In this document: piece after piece, positions 8,983-19,039 of the stretch
How positions within the stretch are numbered: the stretch's first letter is position 1
How the letters are laid out: each line of letters opens with the position of its first letter
NCBI GenBank assembly: GCA_023228145.1
Contig: JALOBU010000005.1
Span: 1-64,000, forward strand
Length of the DNA: 64,000 bases
Origin: Bacteroidales bacterium
Lineage (GTDB): Bacteria > Bacteroidota > Bacteroidia > Bacteroidales > CAIWKO01
Reading direction: 5' to 3'
The notes under the pieces: model-generated
Databases searched by the model: none
What the model was told of the DNA's origin: nothing
The model's input: only the letters and a program-made list of their open reading frames with translations
Position numbers and translations under genes: made by a program

Positions 8983-10323
8983 ATGTTCGAGAATCTGAGT
9001 GAAAAGTTTGACAGGGCGTTTAAAATTATAAAAGGCCAGGGGCATATTACTGAAATTAATGTTGCAGAGTCGTTGAAAGAAGTGAGAAAAGCATTGCTTG
9101 ATGCCGATGTTAGCTATAAAATTGCAAAAAATTTCACCGAGGAAGTCAAGGCGAAAGCTTTAGGGCAAAATGTGCTGACCGCTGTTTCGCCCGGGCAACT
9201 TATGGTAAAAATTGTTCATGATGAACTCACACAACTCATGGGTAACGAAAAATCAGATATCAACATCAAGCAAAACCCGTCTGTAATTCTGATTTCCGGC
9301 CTCCAGGGCTCAGGGAAAACCACTTTCTCAGCGAAACTTGCAAATTACCTTAAAACAAAAAAGAATAAAAATCCCCTTCTCGTTGCTTGTGATGTTTACA
9401 GGCCTGCCGCCATTGAACAGTTGAAAGTCCTCGGGCAGCAAATTGATGTAAAAGTTTTCAGTGATACCGAAGACAACAAACCTGTTTCTCTTGCTAAAAA
9501 AGCCATCAGCCATGCCAAAGATATGGGCTTCAATGTTGTAATCATTGATACGGCCGGACGCCTTGCCATAGATGAAGAGATGATGAACGAGATATCTAAT
9601 ATCAAAAAAGCTGTAAACCCTCATGAAATTTTATTTGTGGTTGATGCCATGACAGGGCAAGATGCAGTGAACACAGCAAAAGCTTTTAACGATGTGTTGA
9701 ACTACGATGGTGTTGTCCTGACAAAACTTGACGGGGACACCCGCGGTGGAGCAGCACTCACAATAAGGGCTGTAGTGAATAAACCTGTGAAGTTTGTCGG
9801 ACTCGGGGAAAAAATGGATGCCATTGATGTTTTCTATCCTGAACGTATGGCCAGCCGCATCCTCGGCATGGGAGATATTGTATCTCTGGTTGAAAAAGCT
9901 CAGGAACAATTTGATGCCGAAGAAGCTCAGAAATTGCAAAAGAAAATTGCAAAAAATCAATTTAATTTCAACGATTTTATAAATCAGATACGACAGATAA
10001 AGAAAATGGGCAACATCAAAGACCTGGTGGGAATGATTCCAGGAATGGATAAGGCGATGAAGGATGTTGACATTGACGATAATGCTTTTAAAGGAATAGA
10101 ATCCATCATAGGTTCAATGACACCACTGGAAAGGGAAAACCCTGACATAATTAACGGGAGCAGGCGTAAACGCATATCTCTTGGCAGCGGCACTTCGATA
10201 CAGGAAGTAAACCGGCTGATAAAACAATTTGAAGACACACGAAAAGTGATGCGCTCCATGAGCCAGGCAGGGAAAAATCCTGTAAAACAAATGAGAAATA
10301 TGAGGCAAATGATGAGAAAGTAA
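8983..10323 (+). CDS. ffh: Signal recognition particle GTPase Ffh
   Basis: Full-length Ffh of 446 residues. It binds SRP RNA and signal sequences of nascent membrane proteins and delivers ribosomes to the receptor FtsY. Visible parts: helical N domain (1-90); P-loop GLQGSGKT at 106-113; DVYRPAAIEQLK; DTAGRL; TKLDGDTRGGAALTI (G4 region); then a C-terminal methionine-rich M domain starting near NFNDFINQIRQIKKMG and carrying RKRISLGSGTS, the SRP RNA-binding helix region, and a final MRNMRQMMRK. Length and motifs are standard. It stands alone: about 100 bases separate it from the next plus-strand gene, and the 480 bases before it hold only a hairpin and a transposase fragment. Confidence 0.97.
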   Translation: MFENLSEKFDRAFKIIKGQGHITEINVAESLKEVRKALLDADVSYKIAKNFTEEVKAKALGQNVLTAVSPGQLMVKIVHDELTQLMGNEKSDINIKQNPSVILISGLQGSGKTTFSAKLANYLKTKKNKNPLLVACDVYRPAAIEQLKVLGQQIDVKVFSDTEDNKPVSLAKKAISHAKDMGFNVVIIDTAGRLAIDEEMMNEISNIKKAVNPHEILFVVDAMTGQDAVNTAKAFNDVLNYDGVVLTKLDGDTRGGAALTIRAVVNKPVKFVGLGEKMDAIDVFYPERMASRILGMGDIVSLVEKAQEQFDAEEAQKLQKKIAKNQFNFNDFINQIRQIKKMGNIKDLVGMIPGMDKAMKDVDIDDNAFKGIESIIGSMTPLERENPDIINGSRRKRISLGSGTSIQEVNRLIKQFEDTRKVMRSMSQAGKNPVKQMRNMRQMMRK

Positions 10324-10421
10324 GACAAAATATTTATAAGAGAAATAAATTTAATGCATAAATAGCTTTTCAGTATATCAATAAAAAAATTTTATAAGTA
10401 TTAATTTAAAAATATAATATT

Positions 10422-13400
10422 ATGAAAAAAGTTTTTATGTTCATTTTTGCAATATTGATGATATATCATTTGCAAGTTTTTTCACAGCCGGGTTCTTCCT
10501 GTACAGACCCTTATGTAATAACGACACTGCCTTTTAATCAGAGCAGTATGACCACATCGGGCTTTCCCGATATATTTGATAATACAGATGCCTGCAACAG
10601 CGATTATATGACAGGAAATGATTTCATTTTTAGTTATACTCCTTCTGTTAGTCAGTATATTAATATAACACTATCCGGTACTGGGATAGGTGTAGGACTT
10701 TTTGTAACTAACGGTTGCCCCGACCCAAGTGGGATTTGCGTGGCAGAAAATGAAGCCATATTAGGAAACCCTGTCTTAACTAATGTTTTGCTTATCGGCG
10801 GAACAACTTATTTTATTATTGTATCCACATGGGATCCTATTTATAATTACATTCCCAATCCTTCAACTAATTTCAGCATTGATATAACAATGGAAAACCC
10901 TTTTAACCTGGCAATTGATGAAATTGTGAGTCCGGTTTCTTCCTGTGGTCTGACTAGCACTGAAAATGTTGAAATCAGTATTACAAATTACAGTTTAGTG
11001 CCCCTCGACAGCATAGCTGTGGAATACACTATCAACGGTATTATTCAGGCAACCGATACCATTTTCGACACCATAGACCCGAGCAGCACGCTAAATCATA
11101 TTTTTTCTGTGCAGGCTGACCTTTCTCAGACAAACACATCTTATATACTTAAAACATACATAAAATTTACTGATGACAACCCTGTAGATGACACTACGAC
11201 AGCCTCCATTACCAATTCCGTTTTGATAGATGCTTTCCCCTATTTTGAAGATTTCGAAACCGACAATGGCGGTTACGGCTCTGGTGGAACAAATTCTTCC
11301 TGGGCTTGGGGCGAACCTGACAAAACTGTGATTACTAATGCTTCTTCTCCCACCAAATGCTGGGTAACAAACCTGGTAGGCAACTATAATCAGAATGAAA
11401 TATCACATTTATTATTCCCCTGCCTTGATTTCTCATCTTTAAGTGCACCTGTTATAGAATTTGACTTATGGGTAGTCACTTCAGGATTGTTAGACTACTG
11501 TCGTTTGGAATACTCAAAAGACAATGGTTCGAGCTGGCATACTGTCGGGCAGCAAGGTGACCCTATCAATTGGTACGATAGCGACAATGGCTGGTCAACA
11601 GCTCAGGCAAATTTTGTAACAGTACGCCATCGGATTGACAGCCTGGCTGGAGTTGCCAATGCCAAGCTACGACTGTACTTTTTCGGAAGCCTTGTTACTC
11701 AAGCCGATGGTATAGCTTTTGACGACATAAAAATTTATCAGGCTCCGGCATTCGACCTTGGTATTTCACAGGTTGTTTCGCCTGTAACATCTTGCGGTCT
11801 AACAGACAGCGAATATTTTGAAGCAAAGATTAATAATTATGGAGCAGACCCGCAAAGTAATTTCTTTGTTGCTTATTCTGTCAACGGCGCTCCATCAACT
11901 CCCGAACAAATAACAACAACCATTGACCCCGGAGAATCATTATTATATACTTTTACAACCCCCGTTGATATGTCTGTTATGCAACAATACAACATCCTTT
12001 GTTACACAAGCAATGCCGGTGATGCAGACCCTAGCAACGATACAACAGCCCTAACAATTAACAATTTACTCAGTGTAAGCACCTATCCTTATCTGCAAGA
12101 TTTTGAAAACAGTGACGGAGGATGGGTAGGCGGCGGCGTTAATTCATCGTGGGCATGGGGCGAGCCTATAAAACCTGTGATTAATCATGCAGCATCACCA
12201 ACAAAATGCTGGACTACAAATCTCACGGCTACTTCTAATATTCTCGAAAATTCATATCTGACCGGCCCGTGTTTTGATTTTTCAACACTTACACTGCCCG
12301 AAATTGACTTTAATATATGGTATGCCACATCCACTTTTGCACCCGGAACAGACAGTATTGTCCTAAAAGTTTCTGTTGATAGTGGGGCAACATGGACCCG
12401 TGTGGGCAGTATGGGCCAGGGAACCAATTGGTACAATACTCCTGACGGATGGAGCGGCAATTCCGGCGGATGGATACATGCCAAGCATGTTTTGACAGGT
12501 ACCGGCGGTGAACAAAATGTACAACTGAGGTTTTATTTCTTCGGACCGTTATCAATCCCGGTTGATGGGCTGGCTATTGATGACATTCATATTCGTGAAT
12601 CCCCTCAAAATGATTTAGGTGTTGTAGAAATTACAGCCCCTCAAAATGGATGCAACCTTAGCATCAATGAATTCGTCAGCATTCGTTATCACAATTACGG
12701 GCAAGTTACGCAAAACGATTTTGAGTTAAGTTACCAGGTTGATAACGGCCCTTGGGTAACACAAACCATGACATGGGACATTTATGCTGGGGAAACCATT
12801 TACCACACTTTCAGCCAGACCTACGATTTTTCAGCGCTGGCCTCATACACCATAAGAGCCACCACAGGCCTTGCAAACGATGAAGACCATTCCAATGATA
12901 CAATATCCGTAACCATAGTTAATGAACCCGCAATTGACACTTTCCCCTTCGTTGACGACTTTGAATCCGATGATGGAGGATGGTATACTGCAGGAAATTC
13001 AAGCTGGGCATGGGGAGTTCCGGCAAGTGTTACACTCAACTATGCACATTCACCTGTCAATGTTTGGAAGACTAACCTGACAGGAAATGCCCTTACCAGC
13101 GAAGATTCATACCTTTACAGCCCTTGTTTTGACTTAAGTAATATGAGCGTACCTACCATTGAACTATATGTTTGGCATTCTACAATGCCTATGATGGGCT
13201 CTGCCGGCACACTTGAAGTATCAGTTGATGGCGGCGTATATTGGTCTGTGGTGGGCTACAATGATTTTACCAACTGGTATATTCAGGATATGACCGGAAC
13301 AAATAATGGCTGGACAGGAGCTTCCTCAGGCTGGACATATAAAAAACATATACTTGATGGCTGCGCTTTCGAGTCCTCAGTAAAACTTAGAATACATTAT

Positions 13401-13970
13401 AAACCCGGGCAAGTTGCCATAACACCCGAAGAAGGCCTTGCTATTGACGATATCAGAATCTTTGACGATTGCACCCCGCCCGATGCTAACTTTTCTTACT
13501 CTGCAAGCGGAACCAATGTTGTCTTTACCAACCTTACCACTGGCGGCACAGACTATTATTGGGAGTTCGGTGATGGAAACACCAGCCAGAACGCAAGCCC
13601 CGCACATATTTATTCTGACCTGGGTGTCTATAGTGTTACTCTCATTGCCAGCAATATTTGTGGCTCTGACACTTCAGAGCAGCTTATAGATATTACCAGT
13701 ATTGACGAGAATGACTTCAATACATATATTAATTGCTCCCCTAATCCCAACAATGGAACATTTACACTTACTATTAATACGGCAGTTCACGAAAATATCT
13801 TGTTGGAAATTAATGATATGAAAGGAAGCACCGTGTATTCAGAAATATTAAAACCGAGTAATAGCGGAATTATTAAACAATTTAACTTTTCAGAACTCGG
13901 TAAAGGTGTTTATTTCATGAAACTGCAAGGCGAAATTATTCAAGCTTTTAAGAAAATTGTAATCAAATAA
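10422..13970 (+). CDS. Large secreted protein: three CARDB-like/MAM-like pairs, PKD, T9SS domain
   Basis: 1182 residues with a signal peptide (MKKVFMFIFAILMIYHLQVFSQ). After an N-terminal region (25-160) that resembles a bacterial pre-peptidase-like beta-sandwich, a two-domain unit occurs three times. The first part is CARDB-like (~162, ~444 and ~730; D[LI]G...I..P...C.L...E.....I.NYG). The second is a MAM/concanavalin-like domain (~273, ~556 and ~842; F..DFE...GG...SSWAWG.P, ending in AIDDI.I). A PKD domain follows (~1020-1085, YYWEFGDGN) and then a T9SS sorting domain (~1100-1182, CSPNPNNGTF). I see no catalytic motif; a surface adhesin or carbohydrate/protein-binding role is inferred. It starts 98 bases after ffh and has no obvious promoter box. 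Confidence 0.8.
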   Translation: MKKVFMFIFAILMIYHLQVFSQPGSSCTDPYVITTLPFNQSSMTTSGFPDIFDNTDACNSDYMTGNDFIFSYTPSVSQYINITLSGTGIGVGLFVTNGCPDPSGICVAENEAILGNPVLTNVLLIGGTTYFIIVSTWDPIYNYIPNPSTNFSIDITMENPFNLAIDEIVSPVSSCGLTSTENVEISITNYSLVPLDSIAVEYTINGIIQATDTIFDTIDPSSTLNHIFSVQADLSQTNTSYILKTYIKFTDDNPVDDTTTASITNSVLIDAFPYFEDFETDNGGYGSGGTNSSWAWGEPDKTVITNASSPTKCWVTNLVGNYNQNEISHLLFPCLDFSSLSAPVIEFDLWVVTSGLLDYCRLEYSKDNGSSWHTVGQQGDPINWYDSDNGWSTAQANFVTVRHRIDSLAGVANAKLRLYFFGSLVTQADGIAFDDIKIYQAPAFDLGISQVVSPVTSCGLTDSEYFEAKINNYGADPQSNFFVAYSVNGAPSTPEQITTTIDPGESLLYTFTTPVDMSVMQQYNILCYTSNAGDADPSNDTTALTINNLLSVSTYPYLQDFENSDGGWVGGGVNSSWAWGEPIKPVINHAASPTKCWTTNLTATSNILENSYLTGPCFDFSTLTLPEIDFNIWYATSTFAPGTDSIVLKVSVDSGATWTRVGSMGQGTNWYNTPDGWSGNSGGWIHAKHVLTGTGGEQNVQLRFYFFGPLSIPVDGLAIDDIHIRESPQNDLGVVEITAPQNGCNLSINEFVSIRYHNYGQVTQNDFELSYQVDNGPWVTQTMTWDIYAGETIYHTFSQTYDFSALASYTIRATTGLANDEDHSNDTISVTIVNEPAIDTFPFVDDFESDDGGWYTAGNSSWAWGVPASVTLNYAHSPVNVWKTNLTGNALTSEDSYLYSPCFDLSNMSVPTIELYVWHSTMPMMGSAGTLEVSVDGGVYWSVVGYNDFTNWYIQDMTGTNNGWTGASSGWTYKKHILDGCAFESSVKLRIHYKPGQVAITPEEGLAIDDIRIFDDCTPPDANFSYSASGTNVVFTNLTTGGTDYYWEFGDGNTSQNASPAHIYSDLGVYSVTLIASNICGSDTSEQLIDITSIDENDFNTYINCSPNPNNGTFTLTINTAVHENILLEINDMKGSTVYSEILKPSNSGIIKQFNFSELGKGVYFMKLQGEIIQAFKKIVIK

Positions 13971-14052
13971 CCTACTTCTTGCTTTGTAAATAAAATAAAA
14001 CAAGTATAAAAGAGTAAATAATTTCCTTAAAATTTTATAAAATCATAATCAC

Positions 14053-14886
14053 ATGAACAAGTATTTCGTTCACGATGGTAAGAACCAAACAGGCCCTTTT
14101 ACCCTTGAGGAATTAGCCAGCCAAAAAATTACCGCGAATACTATGGTATGGTGCGAAGGCATGAGTGACTGGGCAGAAGCTTCCAAAGTGGAAGAGTTAA
14201 AGTCTTTGTTGCCATCCACACCTCCTCCTTTGAAAACTTCAAGCACTCCTCCACCTTTAAAAATCAAAACTCCCCAAACTGCCGCAGAAGACAAATCAAA
14301 AAAGAAAAAACTTTTATATATACTTATTGGTGCAGGAGCAGGAGCAATTCTTATTACTGTGCTGGCGACACTGTTAATAGTGAAATCATGCAATTCAGAG
14401 AAAAGCAATAAGGGAGATGAAGAGTTTGGAAATAATGATAATACGGAGCAAATTGACGAGGGCACCATGGGAACTTCTGAGGGTGATGAAGGCGGAAAAA
14501 ATGGTAAAGTTTCAGATGATGCAAAATTACAGGATAATAAATCTAAAGAGCAGAAAGAAGAAGCCGAAAAAGAGGCTTACCGAAAAAACTGGCGTAAATA
14601 TGTATATGCCAAAAGCGATTATCAAACAGGACCCTTCAATAGTTTGATAAACCCCACAGTGACCGTAACCAATAGTTTACCTTATTTTGTAAATAAAGTA
14701 ACTGTTGTAGTAACTTATTATCTATTTAATGGTGAAAAAGCAAAAACAGAAACCCTTACATATTATAACCTGAACGCCCATGGCAGTGAGCTTAAAAATA
14801 CCCCGCCACCGAGCCCGGGTTGTTCATCAATAAAATCGTATATCACACATATTGAGTCAAGCTCACTTGGCCTTAATTCGAATTAA
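14053..14886 (+). CDS. GYF_2-domain single-pass membrane protein
   Basis: 277 residues. Residues 1-55 are a GYF_2 (DUF4339) domain: YFVHDGKNQTGPFTLEEL, then NTMVWCEGMSDWAEA, a fold thought to bind proline-rich peptides. A proline-rich linker follows (TPPPLKTSSTPPPLK), a lysine patch, one transmembrane helix (~85-112, LLYILIGAGAGAILITVLATLLIV), an acidic charged linker (~115-175), and a C-terminal beta-rich domain (~185-277, YVYAKSDYQTGPFNS...VTVVVTYYLFNGE). No signal peptide, so the GYF_2 domain should be cytoplasmic and the C-terminal domain periplasmic. The TPPPLK repeats beside the domain could be its own ligand; that is speculation. No partner gene is evident. Confidence 0.7.
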   Translation: MNKYFVHDGKNQTGPFTLEELASQKITANTMVWCEGMSDWAEASKVEELKSLLPSTPPPLKTSSTPPPLKIKTPQTAAEDKSKKKKLLYILIGAGAGAILITVLATLLIVKSCNSEKSNKGDEEFGNNDNTEQIDEGTMGTSEGDEGGKNGKVSDDAKLQDNKSKEQKEEAEKEAYRKNWRKYVYAKSDYQTGPFNSLINPTVTVTNSLPYFVNKVTVVVTYYLFNGEKAKTETLTYYNLNAHGSELKNTPPPSPGCSSIKSYITHIESSSLGLNSN

Positions 14887-14926
14887 AGTAGTATGAATAA
14901 GGTTTCGTAAACAACCTTATAAGTAA

Positions 14927-15610
14927 TTATAACTTCATTAAGGGAACGTAGTCCATCCTCTTCAGAATTGCCTGCCTGTACCTTAAGGTGTATTTAGAGG
15001 GATTGATAACCCTGAACTTTCGTGGATTGGGTAAAACAGCAATAAGAGATGCAGCTTCATAAGGGGTTAATTTTGATGAATGCTTTCCGAAATATTTCAA
15101 AGAAGCAGCTTCTGCGCCATATATTCCAGGCCCGAATTCCACCACGTTAAGATACATTTCCATGATGCGTTTTTTACCCCATACTATTTCTATTAATACC
15201 GTAAACCATGCTTCCAACCCCTTGCGAAGATAATCCCTGTGCGGCCATAAAAAAACATTTTTAGCCGTTTGCTGACTTATGGTGCTGCCGCCTTTGATGC
15301 GCTTTGTATTTTTTTGATTCGAATAATAGGCCTTCTTTATTGCCTTAAAGTCAAAGCCATTATGCTCCAGAAAATTATAGTCCTCTGCTGCTATAGCAGC
15401 TCTGAACAGGTTGGAAGACATTTTTTCAATTTGCACCCATTTGTAAGCACTTTCAACTTTCTTGTCATAACCCCGCAAAACCATAATTGGTGTGGCTATA
15501 GGGTGTACAAACTTATAGGTAAGAACAGGAATAAAAGTAATTATAAAAAAAATAAATAAAAGCCAAAGTAGAAATCTTATAACCCTATTTCTCTTTTTTC
15601 TCTTTTTCAT
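14927..15610 (-). CDS. mtgA: Monofunctional peptidoglycan glycosyltransferase
   Basis: 227 residues: a basic N-terminus and one transmembrane helix (~11-33), then a GT51 domain that polymerises lipid II into glycan strands at the outer face of the inner membrane. Motifs seen: AAIAAEDYNFLEHNGFD with the catalytic Glu at 76, GGSTISQQTAKN (~107-118), and KKRIMEMYLNVVEFGPGIYGAE. No transpeptidase domain, so it is monofunctional. The ATG abuts the stop of the transketolase gene with no gap, so it is the last gene of that operon. Length matches the family. Confidence 0.93.
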   Translation of the reverse strand: MKKRKKRNRVIRFLLWLLFIFFIITFIPVLTYKFVHPIATPIMVLRGYDKKVESAYKWVQIEKMSSNLFRAAIAAEDYNFLEHNGFDFKAIKKAYYSNQKNTKRIKGGSTISQQTAKNVFLWPHRDYLRKGLEAWFTVLIEIVWGKKRIMEMYLNVVEFGPGIYGAEAASLKYFGKHSSKLTPYEAASLIAVLPNPRKFRVINPSKYTLRYRQAILKRMDYVPLMKL

Positions 15611-16564
15611 TTATTTTCTCTGCAAAACTTTCTGCACAGCATTAACAATATTAATGGTATCAAGGCCGTATTTTGTCATTAGTTCAGCGGGAGTTCCGCT
15701 CTCACCAAACTTATCATCCACAGCCACCATTTCCAAAGGGGCAGGAAATTTTTTCACAAGCAACTGTGCGATGCTATCGCCCATCCCACCGTTCATCAAA
15801 TGCTCTTCGGCAGTAACCACACATTTGGTTTTAGCAACGGAACTCAAAATTGCTTCTTCATCAAGAGGTTTGATAGTATGAATATTAATAAGTTCCGCGC
15901 TTATGCCTTTCTCAATCAGGATTTTTACAGCTTCCAGCGCTTTCCAAACTAAATGCCCTACGGCAAAAATGCTGACATCAGTTCCTTCAGATAATTTAAG
16001 GGCTTTGCCAATAATGAAGCGCTCATCCGCTGGAATAAACACAGGCACTTTAGGCCTTCCAAAACGCAGATAAACAGGCCCGATATGTTCAGCGATAGCT
16101 TTTGTGGCAGCCTTAGTTTGGTTAAAGTCACAGGTATTAATTACCACCATGTTCGGCAGCATTTTCATCAGGCCGATATCCTCCATAATCTGGTGAGTGG
16201 CACCATCTTCTCCGAGAGTTATACCTGCATGCGATGCGCATATTTTTACATTTTTATTCGAATATGCCACCGACTGCCTTATCTGGTCATAAACCCTTCC
16301 TGTGGAAAAATTGGCAAATGTACCCGTAAAAGGTATTTTACCTGCAATGGCAAGTCCTGAGGCTATCCCAATCATATTGGCTTCGGCTATCCCTACTTGA
16401 ATAAATCGTTCGGGAAATTCTTTGGCAAAATCACCCATCTTTAATGAGCCTGTTAGGTCGGCACAAAGCGCAATAATATTAGAATTGGTTCTTCCCAATT
16501 CAAGCAATGCTTCTCCAAAACCCGAACGGGTATCTTTTTCTCCGGTTTTCTGAAATCTGTTCAT
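15611..16564 (-). CDS. Transketolase, C-terminal (pyrimidine-binding) subunit
   Basis: 317 residues covering the second half of a split transketolase: the pyrimidine-binding domain (ICASHAGITLGEDGATHQ, TFANFSTGRVYDQIRQSVAYSN) and the C-terminal domain (SEGTDVSIFAVGHLV, VVTAEEHLMNGGMGDSIAQLL). It should pair with the N-terminal subunit encoded at 18064-18909 to transfer two-carbon units in the non-oxidative pentose phosphate pathway. The halves normally sit side by side; here a 1.4 kb VWA gene lies between them. The start ATG at 16564 follows a 90-base gap from the VWA gene. A 1-deoxyxylulose-5-phosphate synthase-like role is less likely given the split layout. Confidence 0.92.
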   Translation of the reverse strand: MNRFQKTGEKDTRSGFGEALLELGRTNSNIIALCADLTGSLKMGDFAKEFPERFIQVGIAEANMIGIASGLAIAGKIPFTGTFANFSTGRVYDQIRQSVAYSNKNVKICASHAGITLGEDGATHQIMEDIGLMKMLPNMVVINTCDFNQTKAATKAIAEHIGPVYLRFGRPKVPVFIPADERFIIGKALKLSEGTDVSIFAVGHLVWKALEAVKILIEKGISAELINIHTIKPLDEEAILSSVAKTKCVVTAEEHLMNGGMGDSIAQLLVKKFPAPLEMVAVDDKFGESGTPAELMTKYGLDTINIVNAVQKVLQRK

Positions 16565-16654
16565 GTTTTTTATTATTATTCACAGATATTGCAGATATTT
16601 TGAGGATAAATAATCCATCATCATCTGCATCATCTTCGGATTCTATAACATATA

Positions 16655-18052
16655 TTAATAAAAATTTACACGTGTTGTAACTCCTGATTCAATTTTAAAT
16701 GCTTTATCAATAGTATAAAAAGTGTGTGTTGCTCGTTTTGACCGGAAAATGATACGGTATTTGCCAGGCAAGATGTAGAGGGTTTCCTGAAGACCTTCCT
16801 CATTCAGTTTATATATCCAGGTAAGTTTGTTGTTTTCTTCAAGATAGAGGTCTCCGTATCCGCGCATACTAGCCTGTATCACAGCAATGCCGGGCATAGG
16901 AATCTCTACGGAAGTAGTATAACTTTGTTTGATGTCCACATCGGAAATATACATTCTCGGCAAACAAAGCACTTCAAGGTCGTACTTTCCTATAATGTAT
17001 TTCGTTTTCTGGTCGAAGGACTGCACATTCAGTGTTTCCATTTTCCCCTTCTGGCGCACAATACATTGAAGGTTTTTTATTGTAGGATACTTCCCTCCTA
17101 TTTTCAACTCGAGAGTTCCCTGTGGTGTGCTGAGAGCGATGGTAGTATGTTTCCCGGGAGTGATGGCTATACTATCACTGCTCACAGAGGGTATAGTATG
17201 TACCACAATGTCGTATGCCAGCAACGGGTCAAGCATAAGGGTGTCGGGAGAGCCTTCATTATTAAGGGTATGTACGAAATTGTATTTAATTGTCTTTGAA
17301 AAATTATCGTATAATGTCATACCAACGTTTGTCTCTGTTGGATTCCCTTCTGAATCCAGCAGGTTAATCTGTGCTGTTGTAGAGTTAAGCGCCTGAGAAA
17401 TTACTACATTCAATGCTTTGCTAAATTCACTTTCTGTAGCAGCGTCGAAATATGTTCCCACGCAATCAAAAGATTCTTTAAAGCTTTTACCTATACCTAT
17501 AATAAAAGGCTTGAGAATTATTCCTTTCTTTTGAAGGGCTTGTGACACTGCGCAAGGGTCTCCACCACATTCTTCCAAACCGTCAGTAATCAGAATAATT
17601 ATGTTCCTGCAATTTTCACAAGGGGTAAAATCACTGCCGGCAGCTTCGAGAGATGCGGCTATGGGTGTTGTGCCCCGTGGATTAACCATTTTTAATTTAT
17701 GTTTAATTTTTTCGGCATTATCAAATCCAAGAGGTATTTCTAATTTGCTGTCATCGCAATCCTGAGGTGGATAATATTTTTGATGCCCGTAAATCCTTAA
17801 GCCCAACTGCAGGTCAGTAATATTTTTCAAGCTATCGAGTAACTCCGACATCAACTTGCTTGCGATGGAAATTTTGCGGTCGCTTTGCCATGTTCCCAGC
17901 ATACTCTGTGATGCGTCATACACAAACAAAATTCTTGTTGTAGGCTTTGGTTTGGGTTTTTCTTTTTCTGTAATTGTTACTTGTGCAGTCGTATAAAAAA
18001 AATTTAAAACAACTAATACAATGAAAAAAATATTTTTACGAAGCATATTCAT
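16655..18052 (-). CDS. Secreted von Willebrand factor A-domain protein
   Basis: 465 residues with a signal peptide (MNMLRKNIFFIVLVVLNFFYTTAQ). Residues ~40-220 form a VWA domain with a complete metal-ion adhesion site: DASQS (DxSxS), the Thr in RGTTPIAAS, and the Asp in ILITDGLEECGGD. The remaining ~240 residues are beta-rich repeats without a recognised family. The protein is expected in the periplasm or on the surface, binding a partner through a bound divalent metal. It starts 11 bases after the transketolase N-subunit stop and appears co-transcribed with it. There is no T9SS sorting domain. Why it sits between two cytosolic subunits of one enzyme is not explained. Confidence 0.8.
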   Translation of the reverse strand: MNMLRKNIFFIVLVVLNFFYTTAQVTITEKEKPKPKPTTRILFVYDASQSMLGTWQSDRKISIASKLMSELLDSLKNITDLQLGLRIYGHQKYYPPQDCDDSKLEIPLGFDNAEKIKHKLKMVNPRGTTPIAASLEAAGSDFTPCENCRNIIILITDGLEECGGDPCAVSQALQKKGIILKPFIIGIGKSFKESFDCVGTYFDAATESEFSKALNVVISQALNSTTAQINLLDSEGNPTETNVGMTLYDNFSKTIKYNFVHTLNNEGSPDTLMLDPLLAYDIVVHTIPSVSSDSIAITPGKHTTIALSTPQGTLELKIGGKYPTIKNLQCIVRQKGKMETLNVQSFDQKTKYIIGKYDLEVLCLPRMYISDVDIKQSYTTSVEIPMPGIAVIQASMRGYGDLYLEENNKLTWIYKLNEEGLQETLYILPGKYRIIFRSKRATHTFYTIDKAFKIESGVTTRVNFY

Positions 18053-18063
18053 GACAACAAGAA

Positions 18064-18909
18064 TTAATAATCGCCCAGTGTTTCAGGCAATTGAGCCAAT
18101 GCCAGTTTCAGCTGTTCATCGTTAGGTGCTATTCCATGCCATTTGTGTGTGCCCATCATAAAATCAACTCCATAACCCATTTCTGTTTTCATAATGATAA
18201 CGACAGGAACCCCTTTAAAGGTATTCGCTTTTGCAATTATTAACATATCCAGAATTTCAGAGATGTCGTTACCATTCATTTCAAATACTTTCCATCCAAA
18301 AGCAGTAAACTTTGCTTTAATATCACCTAAAGAAAGTACATCATCCGTGTTACCTTCTATTTGCCTTCCGTTGTAATCAATAATGCTGATGATATTGTCA
18401 ATTTTTTTTGCAGAAGCAAACATTATGGCCTCCCAAATTTGGCCTTCCTGTATTTCTCCGTCACCATGCAGGCAGTAAACAATATGATTGTCTTTTTCAA
18501 GTTTTTTTGCAATGGCCATACCTATCGCTACCGACATGCCTTGCCCCAGAGAGCCGGAAGCTACTCTGACGCCTTTAGTTTTTTCAGCCGTTGTGGGATG
18601 CCCCTGTAATGATGAATTTAGTTTGCGAAATGTTGCCAAATCCTTTATTTCAAAATATCCTGAACGTGCCAGTACACTATACCATGCAGCAGAAAGGTGT
18701 CCGTTCGAAAGGAAAAAAACATCTTCATTCCGGCCTTCCATGCTAAATGGTTGAGGGATATGCTCCATTACAGAAAAATATAGACAGGTCAGTAAATCAG
18801 AACACCCAAGCGAACCTCCGGGATGTCCTGAATTGACAGCATGTATCATACGCAGTAAATCGCGCCGCACTTGTGTCGCAATTTTTTTAAGTTCGTCAAC
18901 CGTACGCAT
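18064..18909 (-). CDS. Transketolase, N-terminal (thiamine diphosphate-binding) subunit
   Basis: 281 residues, first half of a split transketolase. The thiamine diphosphate/Mg motif is visible as GDGEIQEGQIWEAIMFASAK...NIISIIDYNG (GDG...N), with HAVNSGHPGGSLGCSD near the N-terminus and HKWHG near the end. It needs the C-terminal subunit at 15611-16564 for activity. It is the first gene of a minus-strand operon (this gene, VWA, C-subunit, mtgA), with a TATATTTG promoter box just upstream. Length is normal for the split form. Confidence 0.93.
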   Translation of the reverse strand: MRTVDELKKIATQVRRDLLRMIHAVNSGHPGGSLGCSDLLTCLYFSVMEHIPQPFSMEGRNEDVFFLSNGHLSAAWYSVLARSGYFEIKDLATFRKLNSSLQGHPTTAEKTKGVRVASGSLGQGMSVAIGMAIAKKLEKDNHIVYCLHGDGEIQEGQIWEAIMFASAKKIDNIISIIDYNGRQIEGNTDDVLSLGDIKAKFTAFGWKVFEMNGNDISEILDMLIIAKANTFKGVPVVIIMKTEMGYGVDFMMGTHKWHGIAPNDEQLKLALAQLPETLGDY

Positions 18910-18922
18910 AAATATTTTTTTT

Positions 18923-18930
18923 CAAATATA
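18923..18930 (-). promoter_or_regulatory. Putative -7 box for the transketolase operon
   Basis: On the minus strand this reads TATATTTG, a perfect TAnnTTTG match, 13 bases before the ATG at 18909. The -33 position has only a weak GTTT match. Confidence 0.45.
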
Positions 18931-19039
18931 ATTTTTTAATTCACCTTAAACATCATTGTTAAAAAGTAATTGAATAAGTTTTTATGGCATTGATTATCAG
19001 TAGACTATTTTACAAAACCAAAAGCATTTATAAAATTAA

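Noticed and set aside
8866..9045. N-terminal part of the minus-strand frame 8551-9045
   Set aside because: It overlaps the ffh 5' end and has no transposase similarity before RNKFSG; only the part below ~8877 is supported.
9631..9960. Minus-strand frames inside ffh
   Set aside because: Antisense to conserved G-domain codons; chance frames.
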